Shown here one piece after another: positions 17,924-26,338 of a stretch of 35,542 bases of DNA. The notes below the pieces were generated by a model. The model ran no database searches and was not told where the DNA came from. It saw only the letters and a list, made by a program, of their open reading frames with translations. Every line of letters begins with the position of its first letter. Within the stretch, counting starts at the first letter, position 1. The stretch is from Acidocella sp. GTDB lineage: Bacteria > Pseudomonadota > Alphaproteobacteria > Acetobacterales > Acetobacteraceae. The translations under genes were made by a program, and so were the position numbers. The stretch is taken from positions 1-35,542 of the forward strand of contig NZ_JABEVC010000058.1 of assembly GCF_013044125.1 (NCBI RefSeq), written 5' to 3'.

Positions 17924-20145
17924 TGCAGAACCCCGGTTCAACGCGGCGGACCCTGCGCGCCTCGTTTCTGGATATCATGCTGGGCCGGGTCTCGACCCTG
18001 CTGGTCGCCTCCGTGGCGCTGCTCCTCGGCATCGCCTCGTTCGCCATCCTGGCCGGACGGGTGAAGCTGGATGTGCATTCCGGCGTCGCAATCGCGTTGA
18101 TGGTGGCGGATTTCGCGGCGCTGCTGCTGCTCATCATCCTGCTGGTCGGGCGCGTGGTGCGCGTGGTGCTGGAACACAGGCGCGGCGCCGCCGGGGCGCG
18201 GCTGCATGTGCAGCTGGTGTTCCTCTTCGGCGGCGTCGCCGCGGTGCCCGCCATCCTGGTGGCGGTGTTCGCCATCGTCTTCTTCAACTTTGGCATCCAG
18301 GCCTGGTTCAACCAGCGGGTGCAAACCGCACTCGATGAGAGCAATCAGGTCGCCCAGGGCTACCTCGCCGAACATGACAACGACATCCGCCTCGACGCCC
18401 TGGCCATGGCCAATGATCTCTCCCAGAACGGCTCGGTGTTCTTTGGCGACCCCAACGAGTTTGCCCGCTACCTGGTCAACCAGGCTACCGTGCGCGGCCT
18501 CACCCAGGCGGTCATCTTCGAGCCGCTGAACGGCGAGATCGTCGCCTCCGCCGGGCTGTTCGCGGGCTTCGCCGCCTCGGTGCCCGGCCAGCGCCAGATC
18601 GCCCTGGCGCAAACCGGTCAGGTGCCGGTGTTCAGCCCGCATGGCGGCACGGTGGAGCAGGCGGTCATCAAGCTCGACATTACCCCGCCCATGATGCTGA
18701 TGATCGAAAAGCCGATCGACCCCGCCATTCTCGACCATGTGAGCAAGACCGAGCAGGCGGTGGCGGAATACCAGAGGCTCTCCAAAAACCGCGCCGGGCT
18801 GGAAATCTCCTTTGCGCTGGTCATCGCCATTCTCTCGTTGCTGGTGCTCTCGGCCCTTATCGGTTTCGGCCTGGTCATCGCCAATCAGATCGCCAAGCCG
18901 ATCGGCCATCTGATCCGCGCGGCGGAGAACGTGCGCGCGGGTGATCTCTCCGTGCGCGTGCCCGAGCGGGACACGGGCGATGAGATGGCCGGCCTCTCGC
19001 GCGCCTTCAACCGCATGACCGCCCAGCTCGCCGCCCAGCGCACGGAGCTGATGGACGTCAACGGCCAGCTCGACGCGCGGCGGCGTTTTACTGAGACCGT
19101 GCTGGCCGGCGTCTCCGCGGGCGTCATCGGGCTGGACAACAAAGGCCGCATCGAGCTGCCTAACCGCGCCGCTTCTGAGCTGCTGCGCATCGGCCTGGAG
19201 TCGGAAATCGGCCAGTATCTGGTCGAAATCGTACCCGAATTCGAGGGGCTCATCAACGCCGTGATGGCCAATCCCGAGCGCCCGGTGACAGCGGAAATCG
19301 AACACGGCCCTGCAATGCACAAGCGCGTGCTGCTGGTGCGCATTGGCGCGGAAATGAAGGCCGGCGAGCCGGACGGCTTCATCGTCACCTTTGATGACGT
19401 GACCGAGCTGCTCTCCGCCCAGCGCAAGGCCGCCTGGGCCGACGTGGCCCGGCGCATCGCCCATGAGATCAAAAATCCGCTCACCCCCATCCAGCTTTCC
19501 GCCGAGCGCCTGAAGCGCCGCTTCACCAAGGAGATCACCTCCGACCCCGAAGGCTTCTCCCAATGCGCCGACACCATCGTGCGCCATGTGGGCGATATCG
19601 GCCGCATGGTTGACGAATTCTCCACCTTCGCGCGCATGCCCGTTCCGGTGATGCGCGAGGAGTCGCTGGAGCGCATCGCGCGCGAGGCCATGGTGCTGCA
19701 GCGCGTCGCGCATCGCGAAATCAACTGGGACATCCGCATCGATGCCTCCCTGCGCGCCATCTGCGACCGCCGGCTCATCGGCCAGGCGCTCACCAACCTG
19801 CTCGCCAACGCGGCCGATGCGGTGGCCATGCGCCCCGGCGCCAGCCATGTTACCCTCAGCCTTACTGCCCAGGGCGATAACGCCGTGCTGAGCGTGACCG
19901 ATGACGGCATCGGCCTGCCCGAGACCGACCGCACCCGGCTGACCGAACCCTATGTGACCCATAAGCCAAAAGGCACGGGGCTTGGTCTTGCCATTGTCCG
20001 CAAGATCATGGAGGACCATGGCGGGCGGCTGGAGCTTGACCAGGTGGCCGATGGACCAGGCGCCATCGTCAGCCTCATCCTGCCCGCGCTGCCGGTTAAG
20101 CCTGAAGGTACAAGCCATGATGTTAAGGAGTTGCCCGCGACATGA
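17923..20145 (+). CDS. ntrY: Membrane sensor histidine kinase NtrY
   Basis: Inner-membrane kinase of the second nitrogen/redox two-component pair NtrY-NtrX. The 740-aa protein has three N-terminal hydrophobic helices (VSTLLVASVALLLGIASFAIL, IALMVADFAALLLLIILLVG, LVFLFGGVAAVPAILVAVFAIVF), a periplasmic sensor region and a fourth helix at about 290-320. A HAMP linker (IGHLIRAAENVRAGDLSVRV), a PAS domain and the kinase core follow. His514 lies in IAHEIKNPLTPIQLSAERL, and the N box (TNLLANAADAV), G1 (DDGIGLP) and G2 (GTGLGLAIV) are intact. It overlaps ntrC by one base and ntrX by 4 nt (ATGA). Confidence 0.95.
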   Translation: MQNPGSTRRTLRASFLDIMLGRVSTLLVASVALLLGIASFAILAGRVKLDVHSGVAIALMVADFAALLLLIILLVGRVVRVVLEHRRGAAGARLHVQLVFLFGGVAAVPAILVAVFAIVFFNFGIQAWFNQRVQTALDESNQVAQGYLAEHDNDIRLDALAMANDLSQNGSVFFGDPNEFARYLVNQATVRGLTQAVIFEPLNGEIVASAGLFAGFAASVPGQRQIALAQTGQVPVFSPHGGTVEQAVIKLDITPPMMLMIEKPIDPAILDHVSKTEQAVAEYQRLSKNRAGLEISFALVIAILSLLVLSALIGFGLVIANQIAKPIGHLIRAAENVRAGDLSVRVPERDTGDEMAGLSRAFNRMTAQLAAQRTELMDVNGQLDARRRFTETVLAGVSAGVIGLDNKGRIELPNRAASELLRIGLESEIGQYLVEIVPEFEGLINAVMANPERPVTAEIEHGPAMHKRVLLVRIGAEMKAGEPDGFIVTFDDVTELLSAQRKAAWADVARRIAHEIKNPLTPIQLSAERLKRRFTKEITSDPEGFSQCADTIVRHVGDIGRMVDEFSTFARMPVPVMREESLERIAREAMVLQRVAHREINWDIRIDASLRAICDRRLIGQALTNLLANAADAVAMRPGASHVTLSLTAQGDNAVLSVTDDGIGLPETDRTRLTEPYVTHKPKGTGLGLAIVRKIMEDHGGRLELDQVADGPGAIVSLILPALPVKPEGTSHDVKELPAT

Positions 20146-21539
20146 CTGAAATCCTGATCGTCGATGACGAGCCGGATATCCGCCTGCTGGTCGAAGCCAT
20201 TCTCCGCGACGAAGGCTTCGAGGCCCGCAGCGCCGGCAATTCGGACGATGCGATCGCCGCCTACCGCGCCCGCCGCCCCGCGCTGGTCATCCTCGATGTC
20301 TGGCTGCAAGGCTCCAAGCTGGATGGTATCGGCATTCTCGATGTGTTGCACCAGGAGCAGCCGCGCGTCCCGGTGGTCATGGTCTCCGGCCACGGCACCA
20401 TCGAAACCGCAGTCGCGGCGATCCAGCGCGGCGCGTATGACTTTATCGAGAAACCCTTCAACTCAGACCGTCTGCTGCTGGTCGTGCGCCGCGCGCTGGA
20501 AGCCGCCCGGCTGGAGGCGGAAAACGCCGAGCTGCGCCTGCGTGTCGGCTCCGAGACCAGCCTGACCGGCGAGGGCCACGGCATCGTCAGCCTGAAAGCC
20601 TCGATTGACCGCGTCGCCCCCACCGGCTCGCGCGTGCTCATCACCGGCGCCCCAGGCTCCGGCAAGGAAACCGTGGCGCGCATGATCCACGCGCAATCCC
20701 GCCGTGCCGATGGCCCCTTCGTCGCTCTCAACTGCGCCATCCTCGCGCCCGAGCGCTTCGAGGTGGAGCTTTTCGGCGTCGAGGCCGGGGCTGACCCCCA
20801 CGCCGCCCCGCGCAAGGTTGGCGTGCTGGAACGCGCCCATGGCGGCACGCTCCTGCTCGATGAAGTCGCGGACATGCCTCTGGAAACCCAAGGCAAAATC
20901 GCCCGCGTGCTACAGGAGCAAAGCTTCGAGCGTGTCGGCGGCGGCGCCAGTTCGCGTGTGAAGGTGGACATCCGGGTGCTGGCCTCCACCGCCAAGGACC
21001 TTGCCAGCGCCATCGCCACCGGCCATTTCCGCGAGGATCTCTACTACCGCCTGGCCGTGGTGCCGCTGCGCGTGCCCTCGCTGAAGGAGCGCCGCGAGGA
21101 CATCCCCGCCCTGGCGGCTGATTTCCTTGCCCGCGCGGCTGAAATCTCCGGCCTGCCGCCGCGCACCCTGGGCTCGGATGCCATCGCCGCCCTCCAGGCG
21201 CATGACTGGCCGGGCAACGTCCGCCAGCTGCGCAATATCATGGACTGGCTGATGATCATGCGCTCCGCCGAGACCGAGGTTTTCCGCGCTGAACACCTGC
21301 CCACCGAACTCTCCGCCCACGCCCCTCGCGCCCTGGCCATAGACCCCGCCGCCGATGTCATGGCCCTGCCGCTGCGCGAAGCCCGCGACGTGTTCGAAAC
21401 CCAGTACCTGCAATCCCAGCTCCTGCGCTTTGGCGGCAATATCAGCCGCACCGCCCATTTTGTCGGCATGGAGCGGAGCGCCTTGCACCGTAAGCTCAAG
21501 CAGCTCGGCATCGGCGCCGAGGACCGCCAGCACCCATAA
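20142..21539 (+). CDS. ntrX: Response regulator NtrX, AAA+ domain without GAFTGA
   Basis: Partner of NtrY. The 465-aa protein has a receiver domain with LIVDDEPDIR and phospho-acceptor Asp in VILDVWLQ. Its AAA+ domain has Walker A GAPGSGKE and Walker B GGTLLLDEVADM, and the Fis-type DNA-binding helix pair is GGNISRTAHFVGMERSALHRKL. Where NtrC has [13 protein letters not shown], this protein has ELFGVEAGADPHAAPRKVG, so the sigma-54 contact loop is missing. Loss of GAFTGA has been reported for NtrX in other alphaproteobacteria, which suggests a DNA-binding regulator that does not activate sigma-54 polymerase. The gene ends 18 nt from the convergent kinase gene at 21558. Confidence 0.93.
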   Translation: MTEILIVDDEPDIRLLVEAILRDEGFEARSAGNSDDAIAAYRARRPALVILDVWLQGSKLDGIGILDVLHQEQPRVPVVMVSGHGTIETAVAAIQRGAYDFIEKPFNSDRLLLVVRRALEAARLEAENAELRLRVGSETSLTGEGHGIVSLKASIDRVAPTGSRVLITGAPGSGKETVARMIHAQSRRADGPFVALNCAILAPERFEVELFGVEAGADPHAAPRKVGVLERAHGGTLLLDEVADMPLETQGKIARVLQEQSFERVGGGASSRVKVDIRVLASTAKDLASAIATGHFREDLYYRLAVVPLRVPSLKERREDIPALAADFLARAAEISGLPPRTLGSDAIAALQAHDWPGNVRQLRNIMDWLMIMRSAETEVFRAEHLPTELSAHAPRALAIDPAADVMALPLREARDVFETQYLQSQLLRFGGNISRTAHFVGMERSALHRKLKQLGIGAEDRQHP

Positions 21540-21557
21540 ACAGGCTGGGTGAGCGCT

Positions 21558-23003
21558 CTACCCGCGCCGCGCCGGAAGGGTGATGATGGCCCGCAGGCCG
21601 GGGTTGTTGTTGGCCAGGCGCAATGTGCCGTTGTGCAGCTGCGCCACCGCGGCGACAAGAGCGAGCCCCAGGCCAGACCCGGCGGTTGAGCGCGCCGATT
21701 CCGCGCGGAAGAAGCGCTCCGTGGCGCGGCTGCGGTCCTCTTCGGAAATTCCCGGCCCGCGGTCGGCGATGCAAATCTCGATCAACGCCTCCTCCACCCG
21801 CGCCGTGAAGCGGATGGTCGTTCCGGTGGCGGAGAATTTCAGCGCATTGTCGAGCAGGTTGGCGATCGCCTGCTGCACCAGTTCCCGGTCGCCGAGCAGG
21901 GGCAGGGGTTCATCGATCCTGGTATCCAGGATCAACCCGCGCTCCTCGGCGACGGCGCGATAGAGTTCGTCGATGTCGCGCAGCATCGGCGCGAGGTCGA
22001 TGGCGGCAAAAGCTGAGCGGCGAGACCCCGCCTCTATCTCCGCGATCCGCAGCAGCGCCTCGAACACGCCCACCACGCCGTCCAGGTCCAGCATCGCCCG
22101 CTCGACCGCTAATTGCAGGTCCTCCTTGGTATGGGCGTGCAGCGCCGCATCCTCCAGCCGGGTGCGCGCGCGGGTGATCGGCGTGCGCAGGTCATGGGCG
22201 ATGGCATTAGAGACCTGGCGCACCCCATCCATCAGCCGCGCGATGCGCTCCAGCATGTCGTTGATGATCTCCGCCAACTCATCGAACTCATCGCCGTTGC
22301 CGTGCTTGGGGATGCGCCGCGTCAAATCGCCCAGCGCAATGGCGCGCGTGGTGGTCGATATATCGCGCATCATGCGCCGGAACATCGAGCGAATGAGCAC
22401 CGCGCCCAGCAGGCCGAGAAAAATCATCAGTCCCAGGGCCCAGAGCAGCGCATCGCGCATCACGCCGCGTAGCTGCGCCCTCGCGCTCACATCCCGCCCG
22501 ATCAACAGTTGCTCGCCGCCGCTCAGCGTATAGGCGCGCAGCAGTGAAATCGAGCGTGTCCCCTTGCGAGTTACCGGCAGCTCATACCAGGTGTTGATCC
22601 GGTTGAGCCCGGCGGGCCATTGGTCGAGGTTGCCGATGATATGGTTGCCCAACGGGTCGAGCAGCAGATAAATCCCGTCGCTGTCGCCCGAGTCGGTAAG
22701 CCGGCTGTGAATGGCGTTGATGAGCGAGGGCAGGCCGCCGATCTGGTAATGCTCGTTCAGCGCCGTGGCATCGTTCAGGATCGCGAACTGCACCTGCCGC
22801 TGCAACAGTCCCACCGTGGAGTACCACAGCGAAAACGCCAGCGTGAAGGCGGAGAGCCCGAACACCAGCGCATACGTCACCGCGAAGCGGATTCCGGTCG
22901 AGCGGATCAGCGGCTTCCCCTTGCGCCGGGGCTCGCGGGGCGTTGCGGCTTCCTGGACGGCGCGCGCGCCGGATTCAGCTTCCGAGAGCGGGGTTGTCTC
23001 CAT
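21558..23003 (-). CDS. Sensor histidine kinase with HAMP domain
   Basis: Inner-membrane kinase of 481 aa, probably paired with the OmpR-type regulator encoded just upstream (23-nt gap). It has a proline- and charge-rich cytosolic N-terminus, TM1 at about 37-60 and a periplasmic loop of about 120 residues. TM2 at about 185-204 leads to HAMP (DLTRRIPKHGNGDEFDEL) and the HisKA domain with His270 in NAIAHDLRTPITRARTRLE. The ATPase domain has N box IANLLDNALKFS, G1 DRGPGIS and G2 GSGLGLALV. The periplasmic domain does not resemble a known sensor. The shared operon with an HtrA-type protease suggests envelope stress sensing, an inference. Confidence 0.9.
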   Translation of the reverse strand: METTPLSEAESGARAVQEAATPREPRRKGKPLIRSTGIRFAVTYALVFGLSAFTLAFSLWYSTVGLLQRQVQFAILNDATALNEHYQIGGLPSLINAIHSRLTDSGDSDGIYLLLDPLGNHIIGNLDQWPAGLNRINTWYELPVTRKGTRSISLLRAYTLSGGEQLLIGRDVSARAQLRGVMRDALLWALGLMIFLGLLGAVLIRSMFRRMMRDISTTTRAIALGDLTRRIPKHGNGDEFDELAEIINDMLERIARLMDGVRQVSNAIAHDLRTPITRARTRLEDAALHAHTKEDLQLAVERAMLDLDGVVGVFEALLRIAEIEAGSRRSAFAAIDLAPMLRDIDELYRAVAEERGLILDTRIDEPLPLLGDRELVQQAIANLLDNALKFSATGTTIRFTARVEEALIEICIADRGPGISEEDRSRATERFFRAESARSTAGSGLGLALVAAVAQLHNGTLRLANNNPGLRAIITLPARRG

Positions 23004-23026
23004 TCAGGGCTCCGCCAGCTGCGCCG

Positions 23027-23710
23027 TCACACCTCTTCCGCGCGCAGCATGTAGCCGGCGTTGCGCACTGTATGCAGCAATGGCAGCTCGAACGGCTTGT
23101 CGATCTTCTGGCGCAAGCGCGACACATGCACATCAATCACATTGGTCTGCGGGTCGAAGTGATAATCCCACACGCCCTCCAGCAGCATGGTGCGGGTCAC
23201 CACCTGTCCGGCATGGCGCATCAGATATTCCAGCAGCCGGAACTCGCGCGGCTGCAGATCGATCTTCTGCGTCCCCCGGCGCACGCTGCGTGAGAGCAGA
23301 TCCATTTCCAGGTCGCCCACGCAGAGCTTGGTCGTGGGGCCATCGCTCTTGCCGCGCCGGGTCAGCGCCTCCACCCGGGCCAGCAACTCCGCGAAGGCGA
23401 ACGGCTTGGTCAGATAGTCATCACCCCCCGCCTTCAGCCCCTTCACCCGGTCATCCACCTGGCTCAACGCCGAGAGAAACAGCACCGGCGTTGCGTTGTC
23501 CTGCGCGCGCAAGGTCTCCAGCAGGCGCAGCCCATCAATCCCCCCGGGCAGCATCCGGTCCAGGATGATGGCGTCGAAATTCTCCGAGGCGGCAAGAAAA
23601 AGCCCATCCCGCCCGTTATCGGCATGTTCCACCGTATGTCCCGCCTCGCGCAGGCCCTTCAGAACAAACCCAGCAACGTCCTTATCGTCTTCCACGACGA
23701 GTATGCGCAT
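23027..23710 (-). CDS. OmpR/PhoB-family response regulator
   Basis: The 227-aa length is normal. The N-terminal receiver domain has the acidic pair in VVEDDKDV, the phospho-acceptor Asp in AIILDRMLPG, and the conserved Lys in LTKPFAFAEL. The C-terminal winged helix has LQPREFRLLEYLMRHAGQVVTRTMLLEGVW and a recognition helix region VIDVHVSRLRQKID. It starts 2 nt after the stop of the protease gene and is followed by its kinase, so protease, regulator and kinase form one operon on the minus strand. Confidence 0.94.
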   Translation of the reverse strand: MRILVVEDDKDVAGFVLKGLREAGHTVEHADNGRDGLFLAASENFDAIILDRMLPGGIDGLRLLETLRAQDNATPVLFLSALSQVDDRVKGLKAGGDDYLTKPFAFAELLARVEALTRRGKSDGPTTKLCVGDLEMDLLSRSVRRGTQKIDLQPREFRLLEYLMRHAGQVVTRTMLLEGVWDYHFDPQTNVIDVHVSRLRQKIDKPFELPLLHTVRNAGYMLRAEEV

Positions 23711-23712
23711 CG

Positions 23713-24717
23713 CTATTCTCCCAATTGCACCGGCCTGCGGGCGATAATCACCGGCACGCCGAATATATGTTGATTCTCGCTAATCCCAAGCAGCACCTTA
23801 GTCCCCGGCGCCATGGAGGCAATGGCCCGCGTTAACGCGGTGGCGCCGCCAATCGTGCGGCCGTTCACCGCAACCACCACCTCCCCGGCATTCAGCCCCG
23901 CCCTGGCGGCCGGTCCGCCGGGCTCCACGCCGGTAATGCGCGCCCCCTCTTGCGCGCCGCCGCCGCGGTCCGCCACCGAGATGCCAAGCCACCCGCGCGC
24001 GATCTCGCCATGCGCGATCAGCGCGGCAACAATTGGGCGCGCGCTGTTGCTGGGAATGGCGAAGCCGAGACCCACCGAACCGCCGGAAGGCGAGACAATG
24101 GCTGAGTTTATGCCGATCACCGCCCCCGCCATATTGAACGCCGGCCCACCCGAATTACCGGGGTTGATCGGAGCATCAAGTTGCAGAAAATGGTCGAACG
24201 GCCCGTCGCCAATATCGCGCCCCTCGGCGGAAATAATCCCCAGGGTGAACGAGTTCCCCAGCGCGAACGGGTTGCCCGCGGCCAGCACCCAGTCGCCCAC
24301 CTGCGCGCTGGCGGAGTTGCCCCAGACGGCAACCGGCAACGGGCGGGGTGACGTAATTTTAATGACCGCGATATCGGTCAGATCATCCGCCCCGGCCAGT
24401 TTCGCCGGAAACTGCTCGCCGTCGTTCAGCGTCACCATGATTCGCGCCGCCCCGGCAATCACATGGTCATTGGTGACAATCATCCCATCCCGGCTGACGA
24501 TGAAGCCAGACCCCGCGGCCTCCGCCACCCCGCCCGCCGGACCATGCTTCTCCGGCGTGCCCGGCGCCTGCATCACCGTAATGCCGACCACCACAGGGGC
24601 GACCGCATGCACCAGCGGCGCCAGGGAAGCGGGCGCCCCCATCACCTGTGCGGCTGCCACGCCCCGGGGGCCGAGCAGAAGCGCTGCGAAAATTAACGGG
24701 CCAAAAAAACGCTGCAT
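23713..24717 (-). CDS. Periplasmic HtrA/DegQ-like serine protease with one PDZ domain
   Basis: Secreted trypsin-fold protease or chaperone for misfolded envelope proteins. The ATG at 24717 begins a clear signal peptide (MQRFFGPLIFAALLLGPRGVAAA). The catalytic triad is visible: His in VTNDHVI, Asp in DLTDIAVI, Ser in PGNSGGPAF. One PDZ domain follows (about 240-330, RGWLGISVAD... GPAARAGLNAGEVVVAVNGRTIGG). With 334 aa it is shorter than DegP (two PDZ domains) and resembles DegS in layout, although a cleavable signal is more likely than an anchor. The ORF track begins at a TTG 14 codons upstream; neither start has a strong ribosome binding site, so the exact start is uncertain. It is the first gene of an operon with a two-component pair. 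Confidence 0.9.
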   Translation of the reverse strand: MQRFFGPLIFAALLLGPRGVAAAQVMGAPASLAPLVHAVAPVVVGITVMQAPGTPEKHGPAGGVAEAAGSGFIVSRDGMIVTNDHVIAGAARIMVTLNDGEQFPAKLAGADDLTDIAVIKITSPRPLPVAVWGNSASAQVGDWVLAAGNPFALGNSFTLGIISAEGRDIGDGPFDHFLQLDAPINPGNSGGPAFNMAGAVIGINSAIVSPSGGSVGLGFAIPSNSARPIVAALIAHGEIARGWLGISVADRGGGAQEGARITGVEPGGPAARAGLNAGEVVVAVNGRTIGGATALTRAIASMAPGTKVLLGISENQHIFGVPVIIARRPVQLGE

Positions 24718-25236
24718 TAGTAAGGGACATGCCACCGCCCCCGCACGGGTGCAAGACAACTCTGCGCGTCCACCCGCGCGCCACCCGTTTCAACGGCGGA
24801 TTGTGTACGATAAGCAATGATAGTGTCCTGCCCCTGAAGTCCGCGGCATCTGGCAGCGGACGGAAGGGACGAGCAGGCCACTGAAAACAAAAAGATAGTG
24901 TCCTGCCCCTGAAGTCCGCGGCATCTGGCAGCGGACGGAAGGGACGAGCAGGCCACTGAAAACAAAAAAATAGTGTCCTGCCCCTGAAGTCCGCGGCATC
25001 TGGCAGCGGACGGAAGGGACGAGCAGGCCACTGAAAACATGGCTAGTGTCCTGCCCCTGAAGTCCGCGGCATCTGGCAGCGGACGGAAGGGACAAGCAGG
25101 CCACTGAAAACAAATTAAGTTTCCCGTGAGTGAAGATATTCCGGTGCTGCGAACTCCAGAATCGGAACGATAGCCGTCCGCCGCCAAAAAGCCTATAGTT
25201 GGTTGCGTATCGTTATCCCGTTCAGGAGTTCAGAAT
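24718..25236. other. Intergenic region with tandem repeats (519 bp)
   Basis: This divergent region lies between the protease operon (minus) and the DUF883-like gene (plus). The array at 24821-25114 fills most of it. The remaining flanks must carry both promoters. No convincing protein-coding gene is seen; the ORF-track frames here are the repeats read as protein. Confidence 0.7.
24821..25114. repeat. Four tandem palindromic units of about 70 nt
   Basis: Units begin at 24821, 24896, 24971 and 25044 (periods 75, 75 and 73). The ~70-nt core, starting TAGTGTCCTGCCCCTGAAG and ending CAGGCCACTGAAAACA, is identical in the first three copies and has one G-to-A change in the fourth; the short A-rich joints vary. 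Each unit folds on itself: AGTGtCCTGC pairs with GCAGGcCACT, CCCT with AGGG and GTCCGC with GCGGAC. The near-identity means recent amplification or active homogenisation. The layout recalls clustered REP/BIME elements, but no known family is recognised. Confidence 0.95.
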
Positions 25237-25575
25237 ATGACTGCCAGCCAGATGGATACCGGCCCCGCCGACATCAATTTCCTCAAACACGAGTTCAACC
25301 GCTTTCGCGCCGACCTGGCCGCGATGAAGGCCAAGCTTGGCGCCAACCCCGCCGAGGCGCTGGAGCATTTCAACGCCTATCTGCACAGCGAGGACGTGGC
25401 AGCCCGCCTCGCGGCGCTGGAACACCAGCTGGAAGGTTTTGGCGGCAAGGCAAAAGGCGCGGGCAAGGATGCGGTCTCCCGGCTGGAGAAGGAAGTCACC
25501 GAGCGCCCGGTCACCAGCGTCGCCATTGCCTTCGGCATTGGCCTGCTGGCGGCTAATCTGCTCCGCCACCGGTAA
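25237..25575 (+). CDS. DUF883/ElaB-YqjD-like membrane-anchored protein
   Basis: 112 aa: a mostly helical cytosolic part with coiled-coil character (FLKHEFNRFRADLAAMKAKL and LEHQLEGFGGKAKG), then the hallmark C-terminal anchor EKEVTERPVTSVAIAFGIGLLAANLLRHR. In E. coli the related ElaB, YqjD and YgaM are tail-anchored proteins that bind ribosomes in stationary phase. GGAG lies close upstream of the ATG. The next gene, a small membrane protein, begins 6 nt after its stop, so the two form an operon. Confidence 0.82.
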   Translation: MTASQMDTGPADINFLKHEFNRFRADLAAMKAKLGANPAEALEHFNAYLHSEDVAARLAALEHQLEGFGGKAKGAGKDAVSRLEKEVTERPVTSVAIAFGIGLLAANLLRHR

Positions 25576-25581
25576 CGCCGC

Positions 25582-25971
25582 GTGCCGCTCTCCCGGCATG
25601 TGCGTTTTTATGCCAGAGCCTCGGCGCTATGGGGCGGCATGGGCTTGGCCATGTTGCTCCTGGGCTTTGCCGCCGCCGGGTTTTTCATCGCCGCGTTCTA
25701 CATCTGGCTGGCCGCGCATCTCGCGCCCGCGCAGGCGGCCCTCGTCACCGGCGCGGCGCTGCTGGCCTTGGCTCTGGCCCTCGGCCTCATCGGCGGCGCC
25801 GTGTTGCGCGCCGCCCGCGCGCGTGAGCGCGCCCGGCGGGCCGAATTCAGCCTCACCCTCGGCACGGTGCTGCGCCTGGCCGCCTATCTGGTCCGCCGCG
25901 ACCCCAAAAAAGCAATGATTTTCGCGCTCATCGCCGGCGCGCTGGCGGAGTTTTTCACCGGAGAGACCTGA
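25582..25971 (+). CDS. Small holin-like membrane protein (phage holin superfamily III-like)
   Basis: 129 aa with a GTG start. Two adjacent hydrophobic helices (GGMGLAMLLLGFAAAGFFIAAFYIWLA and ALVTGAALLALALALGLIGGAVL) are followed by an amphipathic basic segment and a third short hydrophobic helix near the C-terminus (AMIFALIAGALAEFF). The same layout occurs in proteins placed in the phage holin III/DUF1469 superfamily, which often accompany DUF883 genes and are not necessarily lytic. The last 17 nt overlap the convergent doc gene. Confidence 0.65.
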   Translation: MPLSRHVRFYARASALWGGMGLAMLLLGFAAAGFFIAAFYIWLAAHLAPAQAALVTGAALLALALALGLIGGAVLRAARARERARRAEFSLTLGTVLRLAAYLVRRDPKKAMIFALIAGALAEFFTGET

Positions 25972-26338
25972 GCAGCCACGCGGCAAAACTGTCCTCGCTC
26001 ATGCCCCCGGTCGCCAGCGCAACCATGTTTTCCACCGCCGCCGCCGCCGAAACATGCAGCTCGATGCCGTTTATTTTTAAAAACAACACGCAGCACGCCC
26101 AGGCGGTGCGCTTGTTGCCATCGAGAAACGCATGGTTTTTGGCAATCCCGAACGCATACGCCGCCCCCATCGCCGTCCAGTCCACCGCCGGATCATAACC
26201 AAATTTGTCCACCGGCCGGTTGAGCGCGCTGTTCAGCAACGCCTCATCGCGCAGGCCATGATACCCGCCATATTCGCGGATCGACTGGTCATGCAGGAAC
26301 AAAACCGCATCCGGCTCCAAAAACGCCGGCGCGCTCAC
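25955..26338 (-). CDS. doc: Doc-type (death-on-curing) toxin
   Basis: 127-aa Fic-fold protein. The motif HAFLDGNKR at 69-77 matches the Doc/Fic signature HxFx(D/E)GNKR. Doc enzymes phosphorylate EF-Tu and block translation. The C-terminal Fic helix differs from true AMPylating Fic, which ends in GNGR. The start is a GTG whose last bases overlap the antitoxin stop (GTGA), so translation is coupled. The stop lies 17 nt inside the convergent holin-like gene. The antitoxin is AbrB-like, unlike the classical Phd. Confidence 0.9.
   Translation of the reverse strand: MSAPAFLEPDAVLFLHDQSIREYGGYHGLRDEALLNSALNRPVDKFGYDPAVDWTAMGAAYAFGIAKNHAFLDGNKRTAWACCVLFLKINGIELHVSAAAAVENMVALATGGMSEDSFAAWLLRSLR

Noticed and set aside
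17938-20118. 726-aa minus-strand ORF opposite ntrY
   Set aside because: It mirrors the conserved ntrY gene and is rich in low-complexity His/Gly/Asp stretches. No domain is visible, and the real gene on the other strand is certain.
24821-25114. CRISPR array
   Set aside because: The repeated units are about 70 nt with only 3-6 nt between them, so there are no unique spacers of 28-40 nt, and no cas genes are seen.
24717-25187. 156-aa minus-strand ORF with repeated 25-residue peptide
   Set aside because: The repeated peptide comes from the 75-nt palindromic units in this frame. The 73-nt period of the third unit breaks the repeat register, so it is not selected as protein.
25582-25971. Prophage holin, implying a prophage
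   Set aside because: The holin-like fold also occurs in ordinary small membrane proteins beside DUF883 genes, and no phage structural, integrase or lysis gene is present.
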